From NCBI RefSeq assembly GCF_037975245.1, contig NC_092576.1, positions 34,388,611 to 34,452,610 of the forward strand: a DNA stretch of 64,000 bases, given 5' to 3'. A program made the translations under genes and the position numbers. Below are positions 1 to 12,700 of the stretch, in pieces; the first letter of the stretch is position 1; each line of letters begins with the position of its first letter. Origin of the DNA: Apostichopus japonicus (lineage: Eukaryota; Echinodermata; Holothuroidea; Aspidochirotida; Stichopodidae). Below the pieces are notes generated by a model that saw only the letters and a program-made list of their open reading frames with translations, was not told the DNA's origin and made no database searches.

Positions 1-3000
1 ACACTATCACTCTATCTAGCTCATTGCATATGTCAAGTGGTGTGGGTTACTATGGAATTAGGTACCCTATACAGGGTCAGACCTCCATAACGCCCTAATA
101 TTGTGATATTATGTATAAATAATGTTTTGATGTCATTCCACTAGTTGAGTGGGGATGAGGGGTGGGGATGATTGGAAAGCCCTAATCAGAATATATGCTG
201 TTGCATGTGCTACATTCATACAATTTGATATATTAGAGAGAAAATAGGGATGTACACTGTTATGGCTTTCTCCTATTGTTTGAGAAAGATTTTTTTTTAC
301 CATTTCCAACAGCATAGATTAAGGTGATGTATATTAAATGTAATGTCAAAGGTTTTTTTTCACTATTAGGGTCCCAATGTGTGTGAGAATTTAATGAACA
401 GTCTAATATTAATTTTTGACCATCTTATTTTCACCGTTTCAAAGTTTAGATGTCATTCCAAATTGGTGAACTGCTTAATCTCAAATACAACAGTGTAGAA
501 AATTACCTTGTCCAACTTTTACAGGCTCCACCCATATGTGGAACCATAATGTGGGGCAAAAGGGGGGGGTGTTGCTGGAGGGGGAAACTGGGAAAGCAGC
601 TATATGTAGGTTAGAGCTATCATTAGGATCAAATATTTGAAAGCATAGGATTTTATGTGTATTCATCCTTGTTGAATGGGATGGAGGGTCGGGGAGGGGT
701 GGGGGGCCCAAGTGACTTGCGTGCCCTCTTGGTCGTCTATTTGCTTTTCTACCTGCTACGTAAAGTTTGATATGTCTTGAAAATTACAGTTTGTACACTA
801 TCACACTATCTAGCTCATTGCATGTGGCAAGTGGTGTGGGTTACTATGGAATCAGGTACCGTATACAGGGTCAGACCTCCATAACGCCCTAACATTGTGA
901 TATTATGTATAAATAATGTTTTGATGTCATTCCACTACTTGAGTGGGAATGAGGGGTGGGGATGATTGGAAAGCCCTAATCAGAATATATATGCTGTTGC
1001 ATGTGCTGCATTCATACAATTTGATATATTAGAGAGAAAATAGGGATGTACACTGTTATGGTTTTCTCCTATTGTGTGAGAAAGATTTTTTTACCATTTC
1101 CAACAGCAAAGATTAAGGTGATGTATATTAAATGTAAAGTAGAAGGTTTTTTTCCAACTATTAGGGTCACCATAATGTGTGTGAGAATTTAATGAACAGT
1201 CTAATATTAATTTTTGACCATCTTATTTTCACCTTTTCAAAGTTTTGATGTCATTCCAAATTGGTGAACTGCTTAATCTCAAATACAACAGTGTAGAAAA
1301 TTACCTTGTCCAACTTTTACAGGCTCCACCCATATGTGGAACCATCATGTGGGGCAAAAGGTGGGGGGGGGGTTGCTAGAGGGGGAAACTGGGAAAGCAG
1401 CTATATGTAGGTTAGAGCTATCATTAGGATCAAATATTTGAAAGCATAGGATTTTATGTGTATTCATCCTTGTTGAATGGGATGGAGGGTCGGGGAGGGG
1501 TGGGGGGTGTCCAATTGACTTGCGTGCCCTATTGGTCGTCTATTTGCTTTTCTCCCTGCTACGTAAAGTTTGATATGTCCTGAAAATAACAGTTTGTACA
1601 CTATTACTCTATCTAGCTCATTGCATATGTCAAGTGGTGTGGGTTACTATGGAATTAGGTACCCTATACAGGGTCAGACCTCCATAACGCCCTAATATTG
1701 TGATATTATGTATAAATAATGGTTTGATGTCATTCCACTAGTTGAGTGGGAATGAGGGGTGGGGATGATTGGAAAGCCCTAATCAGAATATATGCTGTTG
1801 CATGTGCTACATTCATACAATTTGATATATTAGAGAGAAAATAGGAATGTACACTGTTATGGCTTTCTCCTATTGTTTGAGAAAGATTTATTTTACCATT
1901 TCCAACAGCATAGATTAAGGTGATGTATATTAAATGTAATGTCAAAGTTTTTTTTTCACTATTAGGGTCCCCATAATGTGTGTGAGAATTTAATGAACAG
2001 TCTAATATTAATTTTTGACCATCTTATTTTCACCGTTTCAAAGTTTTGATGTCATTCCAAATTGGGGAACTGCTTAATCTCAAATACATCAGTGTAGAAA
2101 ATAACCTTGTCCAACTTTACAGGCTCCACCCATATGTGGAACCATCATGTGGGGCAAAAGGGGGGGGGATGTTGCTGGGGGGGACTGGGAAAGCAGCTAT
2201 ATGTAGGTTCTAGGGCTATCATTAGGATCAAATATTTGAAAGCATAGGATTTTATGTGTATTCATCCTTGTTGAATGGGATGGAGGGTAGGGGAGGGGTG
2301 GGGGGTGTCCAATTGACTTGGCTGCCCTAGTGGTCGTCTATTTGCTTTTCTACCTGCTACGTAAGTTTGATATGTCCTGAAAATTACGGTTTGTACACTA
2401 TCACTTTATCTAGATCATTGCATGTGGCAAGTGGTGTGGGTTACTATGGAATCAGGTACCGTATACAGGGTCAGACACTTATAACGCCCTAATAATGTGA
2501 TATTATGTATAAATAATGTTTTGATGTCATTTCACTAGTTGAGTGGGAATGAGGGGTGGGGATGATTGGAAAGCCCTAATCAGAATATATATGCTGTTGC
2601 ATGTGCTGTATTCATACAATTTGATATATCATAGAGAAAATAGGGATGTACACTGTTATGGCTTTCTCCTATTGTTTGAGAAAGATTTTTTTGACCATTT
2701 CCAACAGCATAGATTAAGGTGATGTATATTAAATGTAATGTCAAAGGTTTTTTTTTTCAAGTATTAGGGTCCCAATGTGTGTGAGAATTTAATGAACAGT
2801 CTAATATTAATTTTTGACCATCTTATTTTCACCGTTTCAAAGTTTTGATGTCATTCCAAATTGATGAACTGCTTAATCTCAAATGCATCAGTGTAGAAAA
2901 TGATCTTGTCCAACTTTTACAGGCTCCACCCATATGTGGAACCATAATGTTGGGCAAAAAGGGGGGGGGGGGGATTGCTGAAGGGGGAAACTGGGAAAGC

Positions 3001-4536
3001 AGCTATATGTAGGTTAGAGCTATCATTAGGATCAAATATTTGAAAGCATAGGATTTTATGTGTATTCATCCTTGTTGAATGGGATGGAGGGTCGGGGAGG
3101 GGGAGGGGGGGTCCAATTGACTTGGCTGCCCTCTTGGTCGTCTATTTGCTTTTCTCCCTGCTACGTAAAGTTTGATATGTCTTGAAAATTACAGTTTGTA
3201 CACTATCACTCTATCTAGCTCATTGCATATGTCAAGTGGTGTGGGTTACTATGGAATTAGGTACCCTATACAGGGTCAGACCTCCATAACGCCCTAATAT
3301 TGTGATATTATGTATAAATAATGTTTTGATGTCATTCCACTAGTTGAGTGGGGATGAGGGGTGGGGATGATTGGAAAGCCCTAATCAGAATATATGCTGT
3401 TGCATGTGCTACATTCATACAATTTGATATATTAGAGAGAAAATAGGGATGTACACTGTTATGGCTTTCTCCTATTGTTTGAGAAAGATTTTTTTTTACC
3501 ATTTCCAACAGCATAGATTAAGGTGATGTATATTAAATGTAATGTCAAAGGTTTTTTTTCACTATTAGGGTCCCAATGTGTGTGAGAATTTAATGAACAG
3601 TCTAATATTAATTTTTGACCATCTTATTTTCACCGTTTCAAAGTTTTGATGTCATTCCAAATTGGTGAACTGCTTAATCTCAAATACAACAGTGTAGAAA
3701 ATTACCTTGTCCAACTTTTACAGGCTCCACCCATATGTGGAACCATAATGTGGGGCAAAAGGGGGGGGGGGTGTTGCTGGAGGGGGAAACTGGGAAAGCA
3801 GCTATATGTAGGTTAGAGCTATCATTAGGATCAAATATTTGAAAGCATAGGATTTTATGTGTATTCATCCTTGTTGAATGGGATGGAGGGTCGGGGAGGG
3901 GTGGGGGGGCCCAAGTGACTTGCGTGCCCTCTTGGTCGTCTATTTGCTTTTCTACCTGCTACGTAAAGTTTGATATGTCTTGAAAATTACAGTTTGTACA
4001 CTATCACACTATCTAGCTCATTGCATGTGGCAAGTGGTGTGGGTTACTATGGAATCAGGTACCGTATACAGGGTCAGACCTCCATAACGCCCTAACATTG
4101 TGATATTATGTATAAATAATGTTTTGATGTCATTCCACTACTTGAGTGGGAATGAGGGGTGGGGATGATTGGAAAGCCCTAATCAGAATATATATGCTGT
4201 TGCATGTGCTGCATTCATACAATTTGATATATTAGAGAGAAAATAGGGATGTACACTGTTATGGTTTTCTCCTATTGTGTGAGAAAGATTTTTTTACCAT
4301 TTCCAACAGCAAAGATTAAGGTGATGTGTATTAAATGTAAAGTAGAAGGTTTTTTTCCAACTATTAGGGTCACCATAATGTGTGTGAGAATTTAATGAAC
4401 AGTCTAATATTAATTTTTGACCATCTTATTTTCACCTTTTCAAAGTTTTGATGTCATTCCAAATTGGTGAACTGCTTAATCTCAAATACAACAGTGTAGA
4501 AAATTACCTTGTCCAACTTTTACAGGCTCCACCCAT
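1..4536 (+). repeat. ~803-bp satellite array, left segment
   Basis: Five and a half head-to-tail monomers, all in the same orientation, with anchor sites (GATGTCATTNCACTA) at 129, 923, 1726, 2523, 3328 and 4126. The array continues past base 1, because the window opens mid-monomer. Monomers 1-4 are matched one-for-one by monomers 5-8 (offset about 3.2 kb once the inserted transposon is discounted). For example, the rare GAGTGGGGATGAGG variant occurs at both 129 and 3328, and CTACTTGAG at both 923 and 4126. The segment ends at the insertion point of the 2,435-bp element. Short open frames of 60-79 codons recur in every monomer on both strands, but their length and frame shift with poly-G and poly-T run length, so I regard them as chance frames. 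No gene, tRNA, 5S or snRNA signature was recognised in the unit. Confidence 0.97.
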
Positions 4537-4546
4537 CCCAGACGAA
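4537..4546 (+). repeat. Left terminal inverted repeat of the AT-type element
   Basis: CCCAGACGAA, perfectly complementary to 6,962-6,971. Beyond ten bases the ends diverge, but both quickly enter CCAGGAAAAGCC-like subterminal motifs. Confidence 0.9.
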
Positions 4547-4695
4547 TTTAAGGCAGGAAAACCCTGGAATTCCCTGGAATATAAGCCAGGAAAAGCCTGG
4601 ATTTAACCCAGGGAAATCCAGGGAAATTCCTGGGTTTGAAAATGGTAATTCGGACAGTTAAAGCCCGGTAAAGCCTGGTTTATATAACTCATTTA

Positions 4696-5019
4696 GAGCC
4701 AGGTAAAGGCCGGACAAGCCTGGATGGTTAACCCAGGTTTACCCCGGAAAAGCCAGGTCTCTATTGTGTGAGTGAAGAGCCAGGTAAAGGCCGGACAAGC
4801 CTGGATGGTTAAGCCAGGTTTACCCCGGAAAAGCCAGGTCTCTAGTGTGTGAGTGAAGAGCCAGGAAAAACCAGGAAAAGCCTGGTATGCACACCCAGGA
4901 TTACCCAGGAAAAGCCAGGTCCCTGTTTATATCAGTGAGGAGCCAGGAAAAGCCAGGTATACATACCCAGGATTACCCCGGAAAAGCCAGGTGTCCATGC
5001 TTACCCTATATAAATTATC
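4696..5019 (+). repeat. 81-bp subterminal tandem repeat (4 copies)
   Basis: Copies start at 4696, 4777, 4858 and 4939, an exact 81-bp step. Each contains GAGCCAGG(T/A)AAAG, a central CCAGG(T/A)TTACCC and GGAAAAGCCAGGT. The first two copies are nearly identical and the last two have diverged. The core CCAGGAAAAGCC appears in opposite orientation in the right-end repeats, making long-range subterminal inverted motifs that could bind a transposase (inference). Confidence 0.85.
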
Positions 5020-5403
5020 TTGCTGGCTAGTTGGCAGTTACTTTTAGCTTATAGGAGGTTTAAGTGTGTTTGTGGTATAGGAAATTTTCATAACTTAAAA
5101 TCATGAATTATATGTAAGGGTGTTAGCCACTGAAAATAAATGTTTGTTCTTGATCAGAGAACTCTGGGTTTGGTGTGATGACCAAACACAGAACAAGACA
5201 CATAAAAATGGAACACTCAACTGGATTGGATCAAAATAAATTATAATTATGAATAACAAACAATATACAGCTGATCTGGGCCCAGTCAAAGAATTAAATC
5301 AAATGACTTAGAGTCGTGAGGTGCACCCAAATGTTAAAGTAAATACACTTAATTTATAAATCTGTTCTGGTGAGTTGGCGTGCTGGTGACATCAGGTACA
5401 GAT
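5020..5403. other. Unassigned interior of the AT-type element
   Basis: AT-rich sequence between the 81-bp repeats and the 476-bp duplication. It has only short open frames (64 codons + ending at 5047, 62 codons - from 5289), with no recognised domain, RNA gene or repeat. Confidence 0.5.
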
Positions 5404-6355
5404 CTTCCACGACATCAGTATAGTTGAACAGATTAAATTGTATGATAAATTTCCGATCCCAACAAAATAGTATCCTTTAATTAATAAGCAATAGTGTCCC
5501 AGGGTATCCTTTCAGTAAAATACTGTCAGTTAACCAAATGGTGTCCTGGAATATCCAAATGGTAAAATAATATCCTCTAAGTAAATAATATCCTTTATAG
5601 TAAATAATGTCCTTTATAGTAAAATGCATGCCAGACTGTCTGGTGAATATCACTCCTTCCATAAAATAATAATGACTACATGTAACTTGATTTTGTAAAT
5701 TAAGGTTTAAAACAAACTATCCAGCATTAAAACTATATTTCTCCTCTTTTGCAACTGTCTTGCTCCAATACTCATGGCCAACTGCCTAACTCCCTTATAC
5801 CCTCACAAAACTCTTTTGTCCCTATAATATATATGCACAGACCCCTTTTCCTGTGAGAGCTAATTTCCAGGAAGAACAACTTCCACGACATCAGTATAGT
5901 TGAACAGAATAAATTGTATGATAAATGTCCAATCCCAACAAAATAGTATCCTTTAATTAATAAGCAATAGTGTCCCAGGGTATCCTTGCAGTAAAATAAT
6001 GTCAGTTAAACAAATGGTGTCCCAGAATATCCTTTACGGTAAAATAATATCCTCTAAGTAAATAATATCCTTTATAGTAAATAATGTCCTTTATAGTAAA
6101 ATGCGTGCCAGACTGTCTGGTGAATATTACTCCTTCCAAAAAATAATAAGGACTACAGTAACTTGATTTTGTAAATTAAGGTTTAAAACAAACTATCCAG
6201 CATTAAAACTATATTTCTCCTCTTTTGCAACTGTCTTGCTCCAATACTCATGGCCAACTGCCTAACTCCCTTATACCCTCACAAAACTCTTTTGTCCCTA
6301 TAATATATATACACAGACCCCTTTTCCTGTGAGAGCTAATTTCCAGGAAGAACAA
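5404..6355 (+). repeat. Tandem duplication of 476 bp inside the AT-type element
   Basis: Positions 5404-5879 and 5880-6355 are near-identical direct copies abutting each other, from CTTCCACGACATCAG to CCAGGAAGAACAA. Each includes a mini-array of about 20-bp units (AATA(A/G)TATCCTTTATAGTA) around 5,570-5,625 and 6,046-6,100. Only a handful of substitutions and small indels separate the copies. Confidence 0.9.
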
Positions 6356-6548
6356 AGATAGTTGCTTAGCAACCCAGAAGAGAGAAATCTTAATCCCCTG
6401 ACCACAAAACAACTTACAAATATACTGTACAAATGTATAGCCCTCTGTACAGTGAGCACTGCACTAATAAACAAGTAAAACTATGGTACAAAAGAAAACT
6501 TTATGTAAGAGCTGACCATCTTACAACTAGCTAATACTGGGTAAAAGG

Positions 6549-6890
6549 CAAGCTTGGCTTTTCCTGCCTAGCCAGGACAGCATTCCACTCTCGTTTCCTG
6601 CCTATTGTGGACTTGTGAGGCTGGGTGAAGCCAGGAAAAAGGCTGGACTTTCAAAATCCTGGCTTTTCCTGCCTAGCCAGGACAGCATTGCCCTCGCTTT
6701 TCCTGCCTAGTGTGGACTTGTTAGGCTGGGTGAAGCCAGGAAAAGGCTGGACTTTCAAAGTCCTGGCTTTTCCTGCCTAGCCAGGACAGCATTGCCCTCG
6801 CTTTTCCTGCCTAGTGTGGACTTGTTAGGCTGGGTGAAGCCAGGAAAAGGCTGGACTTTCAAAGTCCTGGCTTTTCCTGGCTACCTGAGG
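6549..6890 (+). repeat. 104-bp subterminal tandem repeat (about 3 copies)
   Basis: The landmark AGGCTGGGTGAAGCCAGG falls at 6618, 6723 and 6827 (steps of 105 and 104 bp). Each unit can fold on itself: CCAGGAAAAGGCTGGACTTT is followed at once by AAAGTCCTGGCTTTTCCTG, giving a strong hairpin with only a few mismatches. Confidence 0.85.
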
Positions 6891-6961
6891 CAGGAATAAA
6901 GCTTGGATATCCAGGGAAAACCGGTGTTTTCTTGACTCTTGCTTAAAAGCCAGGAATTATT

Positions 6962-6971
6962 TTCGTCTGGG
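6962..6971 (-). repeat. Right terminal inverted repeat of the AT-type element
   Basis: TTCGTCTGGG, followed by the duplicated AT (6,972-6,973) and then by satellite sequence that continues the interrupted monomer exactly. Confidence 0.9.
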
Positions 6972-9764
6972 ATATGTGGAACCATCATGTGGGGCAAAAG
7001 GTGGGGGGGGGGTTGCTAGAGGGGGAAACTGGGAAAGCAGCTATATGTAGGTTAGAGCTATCAATAGGATCAAATATTTGAAAGCATAGGATTTTATGTG
7101 TATTCATCCTTGTTGAATGGGATGGAGGGTCGGGGAGGGGTGGGGGGTGTCCAATTGACTTGCGTGCCCTATTGGTCGTCTATTTGCTTTTCTCCCTGCT
7201 ACGTAAAGTTTGATATGTCCTGAAAATAACAGTTTGTACACTATTACTCTATCTAGCTCATTGCATATGTCAAGTGGTGTGGGTTACTATGGAATTAGGT
7301 ACCCTATACAGGGTCAGACCTCCATAACGCCCTAATATTGTGATATTATGTATAAATAATGGTTTGATGTCATTCCACTAGTTGAGTGGGAATGAGGGGT
7401 GGGGATGATTGGAAAGCCCTAATCAGAATATATGCTGTTGCATGTGCTACATTCATACAATTTGATATATTAGAGAGAAAATAGGAATGTACACTGTTAT
7501 GGCTTTCTCCTATTGTTTGAGAAAGATTTATTTTACCATTTCCAACAGCATAGATTAAGGTGATGTATATTAAATGTAATGTCAAAGTTTTTTTTTCACT
7601 ATTAGGGTCCCCATAATGTGTGTGAGAATTTAATGAACAGTCTAATATTATTTTTTGACCATCTTATTTTCACCGTTTCAAAGTTTTGATGTCATTCCAA
7701 ATTGGGGAACTGCTTAATCTCAAATACATCAGTGTAGAAAATAACCTTGTCCAACTTTACAGGCTCCACCCATATGTGGAACCATCATGTGGGGCAAAAG
7801 GGGGGGGGGATGTTGCTGGGGGGGACTGGGAAAGCAGCTATATGTAGGTTCTAGGGCTATCATTAGGATCAAATATTTGAAAGCATAGGATTTTATGTGT
7901 ATTCATCCTTGTTGAATGGGATGGAGGGTAGTGGAAGGGTGGGGGGTGTCCAATTGACTTGGCTGCCCTAGTGGTCGTCTATTTGCTTTTCTACCTGCTA
8001 CGTAAGTTTGATATGTCCTGAAAATTACGGTTTGTACACTATCACTTTATCTAGATCATTGCATGTGGCAAGTGGTGTGGGTTACTATGGAATCAGGTAC
8101 CGTATACAGGGTCAGACACTTATAACGCCCTAATAATGTGATATTATGTATAAATAATGTTTTGATGTCATTTCACTAGTTGAGTGGGAATGAGGGGTGG
8201 GGATGATTGGAAAGCCCTAATCAGAATATATATGCTGTTGCATGTGCTGTATTCATACAATTTGATATATCATAGAGAAAATAGGGATGTACACTGTTAT
8301 GGCTTTCTCCTATTGTTTGAGAAAGATTTTTTTGACCATTTCCAACAGCATAGATTAAGGTGATGTATATTAAATGTAATGTCAAAGGTTTTTTTTTTCA
8401 AGTATTAGGGTCCCAATGTGTGTGAGAATTTAATGAACAGTCTAATATTAATTTTTGACCATCTTATTTTCACCGTTTCAAAGTTTTGATGTCATTCCAA
8501 ATTGATGAACTGCTTAATCTCAAATGCATCAGTGTAGAAAATGATCTTGTCCAACTTTTACAGGCTCCACCCATATGTGGAACCATAATGTTGGGCAAAA
8601 AGGGGGGGGGGGATTGCTGAAGGGGGAAACTGGGAAAGCAGCTATATGTAGGTTAGAGCTATCATTAGGATCAAATATTTGAAAGCATAGGATTTTATGT
8701 GTATTCATCCTTGTTGAATGGGATGGAGGGTCGGGGAGGGGGAGGGGGGGTCCAATTGACTTGGCTGCCCTCTTGGTCGTCTATTTGCTTTTCTCCCTGC
8801 TACGTAAAGTTTGATATGTCTTGAAAATTACAGTTTGTACACTATCACTCTATCTAGCTCATTGCATATGTCAAGTGGTGTGGGTTACTATGGAATTAGG
8901 TACCCTATACAGGGTCAGACCTCCATAACGCCCTAATATTGTGATATTATGTATAAATAATGTTTTGATGTCATTCCACTAGTTGAGTGGGAATGAGGGG
9001 TGGGGATGATTGGAAAGCCCTAATCAGAATATATGCTATTGCATGTGCTACATTCATACAATTTGATATATTATAGAGAAAATAGGGATGTACACTGTTA
9101 TGGCTTTCTCCTATTGTTTGAGAAAGATTTTTTTGACCATTTCCAACAGCATAGATTAAGGTGATGTATATTAAATGTAATGTCAAAGGTTTTTTTTTCA
9201 ACTATTAGGGTCCCAATGTGTGTGAGAATTTAATGAACAGTCTAATATTAATTTTTGACCATCTTATTTTCACCGTTTCAAAGTTTTGATGTCATTCCAA
9301 ATTGATGAACTGCTTAATCTCAAATGCATCAGTGTAGAAAATGATCTTGTCCAACTTTTACAGGCTCCACCCATATGTGGAACCATAATGTTGGGCAAAA
9401 GGGGGGGGGGGATTGCTGAAGGGGGAAACTGGGAAAGCAGCTATATGTAGGTTAGAGCTATCATTAGGATCAAATATTTGAAAGCATAGGATTTTATGTG
9501 TATTCATCCTTGTTGAATGGGATGGAGGGTCGGGGAGGGGGAGGGGGGTCCAATTGACTTGGCTGCCCTCTTGGTCGTCTATTTGCTTTTCTCCCTGCTA
9601 CGTAAAGTTTGATATGTCCTGAAAATTACAGTTTGTACACTATCACTCTATCTAGCTCATTGCATATGTCAAGTGGTGTGGGTTACTATGGAATTAGGTA
9701 CCCTATACAGGGTCAGACCTCCATAACGCCCTAATATTGTGATATTATGTATAAATAATGTTTT

Positions 9765-12700
9765 GATGTCATTCCACTAGTTGAGTGGGAATGAGGGGTG
9801 GGGATGATTGGAAAGCCCTAATCAGAATATATGCTATTGCATGTGCTACATTCATACAATTTGATATATTATAGAGAAAATAGGGATGTACACTGTTATG
9901 GCTTTCTCCTATTGTTTGAGAAAGATTTTTTTTTACCATTTCCAACAGCATAGATTAAGGTGATGTATATTAAATGTAATGTCAAAGGTTTTTTTTCACT
10001 ATTAGGGTCCCAATGTGTGTGAGAATTTAATGAACAGTCTAATATTAATTTTTGACCATCTTATTTTCACCGTTTCAAAGTTTTGATGTCATTCCAAATT
10101 GGTGAACTGCTTAATCTCAAATACAACAGTGTAGAAAATTACCTTGTCCAACTTTTACAGGCTCCACCCATATGTGGAACCATAATGTGGGGCAAAAGGG
10201 GGGGGTGTTGCTGGAGGGGGAAACTGGGAAAGCAGCTATATGTAGGTTAGAGCTATCATTAGGATCAAATATTTGAAAGCATAGGATTTTATGTGTATTC
10301 ATCCTTGTTGAATGGGATGGAGGGTCGGGGAGGGGTGGGGGGCCCAAGTGACTTGCGTGCCCTCTTGGTCGTCTATTTGCTTTTCTACCTGCTACGTAAA
10401 GTTTGATATGTCTTGAAAATTACAGTTTGTACACTATCACACTATCTAGCTCATTGCATGTGGCAAGTGGTGTGGGTTACTATGGAATCAGGTACCGTAT
10501 ACAGGGTCAGACCTCCATAACGCCCTAACATTGTGATATTATGTATAAATAATGTTTTGATGTCATTCCACTACTTGAGTGGGAATGAGGGGTGGGGATG
10601 ATTGGAAAGCCCTAATCAGAATATATATGCTGTTGCATGTGCTGCATTCATACAATTTGATATATTAGAGAGAAAATAGGGATGTACACTGTTATGGTTT
10701 TCTCCTATTGTGTGAGAAAGATTTTTTTACCATTTCCAACAGCAAAGATTAAGGTGATGTGTATTAAATGTAAAGTAGAAGGTTTTTTTCCAACTATTAG
10801 GGTCACCATAATGTGTGTGAGAATTTAATGAACAGTCTAATATTAATTTTTGACCATCTTATTTTCACCTTTTCAAAGTTTTGATGTCATTCCAAATTGG
10901 TGAACTGCTTAATCTCAAATACAACAGTGTAGAAAATTACCTTGTCCAACTTTTACAGGCTCCACCCATATGTGGAACCATCATGTGGGGCAAAAGGTGG
11001 GGGGGGGGGGTTGCTAGAGGGGGAAACTGGGAAAGCAGCTATATGTAGGTTAGAGCTATCAATAGGATCAAATATTTGAAAGCATAGGATTTTATGTGTA
11101 TTCATCCTTGTTGAATGGGATGGAGGGTCGGGGAGGGGTGGGGGGTGTCCAATTGACTTGCGTGCCCTATTGGTCGTCTATTTGCTTTTCTCCCTGCTAC
11201 GTAAAGTTTGATATGTCCTGAAAATAACAGTTTGTACACTATTACTCTATCTAGCTCATTGCATATGTCAAGTGGTGTGGGTTACTATGGAATTAGGTAC
11301 CCTATACAGGGTCAGACCTCCATAACGCCCTAATATTGTGATATTATGTATAAATAATGGTTTGATGTCATTCCACTAGTTGAGTGGGAATGAGGGGTGG
11401 GGATGATTGGAAAGCCCTAATCAGAATATATGCTGTTGCATGTGCTACATTCATACAATTTGATATATTAGAGAGAAAATAGGAATGTACACTGTTATGG
11501 CTTTCTCCTATTGTTTGAGAAAGATTTATTTTACCATTTCCAACAGCATAGATTAAGGTGATGTATATTAAATGTAATGTCAAAGTTTTTTTTTCACTAT
11601 TAGGGTCCCCATAATGTGTGTGAGAATTTAATGAACAGTCTAATATTAATTTTTGACCATCTTATTTTCACCGTTTCAAAGTTTTGATGTCATTCCAAAT
11701 TGGGGAACTGCTTAATCTCAAATACATCAGTGTAGAAAATAACCTTGTCCAACTTTACAGGCTCCACCCATATGTGGAACCATCATGTTGGGCAAAAGGG
11801 GGGGGGGATGTTGCTGGGGGGGACTGGGAAAGCAGCTATATGTAGGTTCTAGGGCTATCATTAGGATCAAATATTTGAAAGCATAGGATTTTATGTGTAT
11901 TCATCCTTGTTGAATGGGATGGAGGGTAGGGGAAGGGTGGGGGGTGTCCAATTGACTTGGCTGCCCTAGTGGTCGTCTATTTGCTTTTCTACCTGCTACG
12001 TAAAGTTTGATATGTCCTGAAAATAACAGTTTGTACACTATTACTCTATCTAGCTCATTGCATATGTCAAGTGGTGTGGGTTACTATGGAATTAGGTACC
12101 CTATACAGGGTCAGACCTCCATAACGCCCTAATATTGTGATATTATGTATAAATAATGGTTTGATGTCATTCCACTAGTTGAGTGGGAATGAGGGGTGGG
12201 GATGATTGGAAAGCCCTAATCAGAATATATGCTGTTGCATGTGCTACATTCATACAATTTGATATATTAGAGAGAAAATAGGAATGTACACTGTTATGGC
12301 TTTCTCCTATTGTTTGAGAAAGATTTATTTTACCATTTCCAACAGCATAGATTAAGGTGATGTATATTAAATGTAATGTCAAAGTTTTTTTTTCACTATT
12401 AGGGTCCCCATAATGTGTGTGAGAATTTAATGAACAGTCTAATATTAATTTTTGACCATCTTATTTTCACCGTTTCAAAGTTTTGATGTCATTCCAAATT
12501 GGGGAACTGCTTAATCTCAAATACATCAGTGTAGAAAATAACCTTGTCCAACTTTACAGGCTCCACCCATATGTGGAACCATCATGTGGGGCAAAAGGGG
12601 GGGGATGTTGCTGGGGGGGACTGGGAAAGCAGCTATATGTAGGTTCTAGGGCTATCATTAGGATCAAATATTTGAAAGCATAGGATTTTATGTGTATTCA

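Larger units (their letters stand above)
4537..6971. mobile_element. Non-autonomous DNA transposon, AT target duplication
   Basis: A 2,435-bp insertion in a satellite monomer. Its limits are exact because the uninterrupted monomers (for example 10,966-10,980) give the empty site CACCCATATGTGG. The occupied site reads CACCCAT, then CCCAGACGAA ... TTCGTCTGGG, then ATATGTGG, so there is a 10-bp perfect terminal inverted repeat and a 2-bp AT duplication. Because AT is palindromic, the ends could also be read as 12-bp repeats with no duplication. Inside are an 81-bp tandem repeat near the left end, a 104-bp tandem repeat near the right end, and an exact 476-bp tandem duplication in the middle. There is no transposase: the longest open frames are 60-64 codons without family resemblance. 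The superfamily is uncertain. Short AT/TA duplications point towards the PIF/Harbinger-ISL2EU or Tc1-like range, but I cannot decide. Confidence 0.9.

Noticed and set aside
4537-6971. Tc1/mariner element (TA duplication)
   Set aside because: The duplicated dinucleotide in the empty-site comparison is AT, not TA, and no transposase or Tc1-like end is present. A no-duplication reading also exists, so the superfamily is left open.
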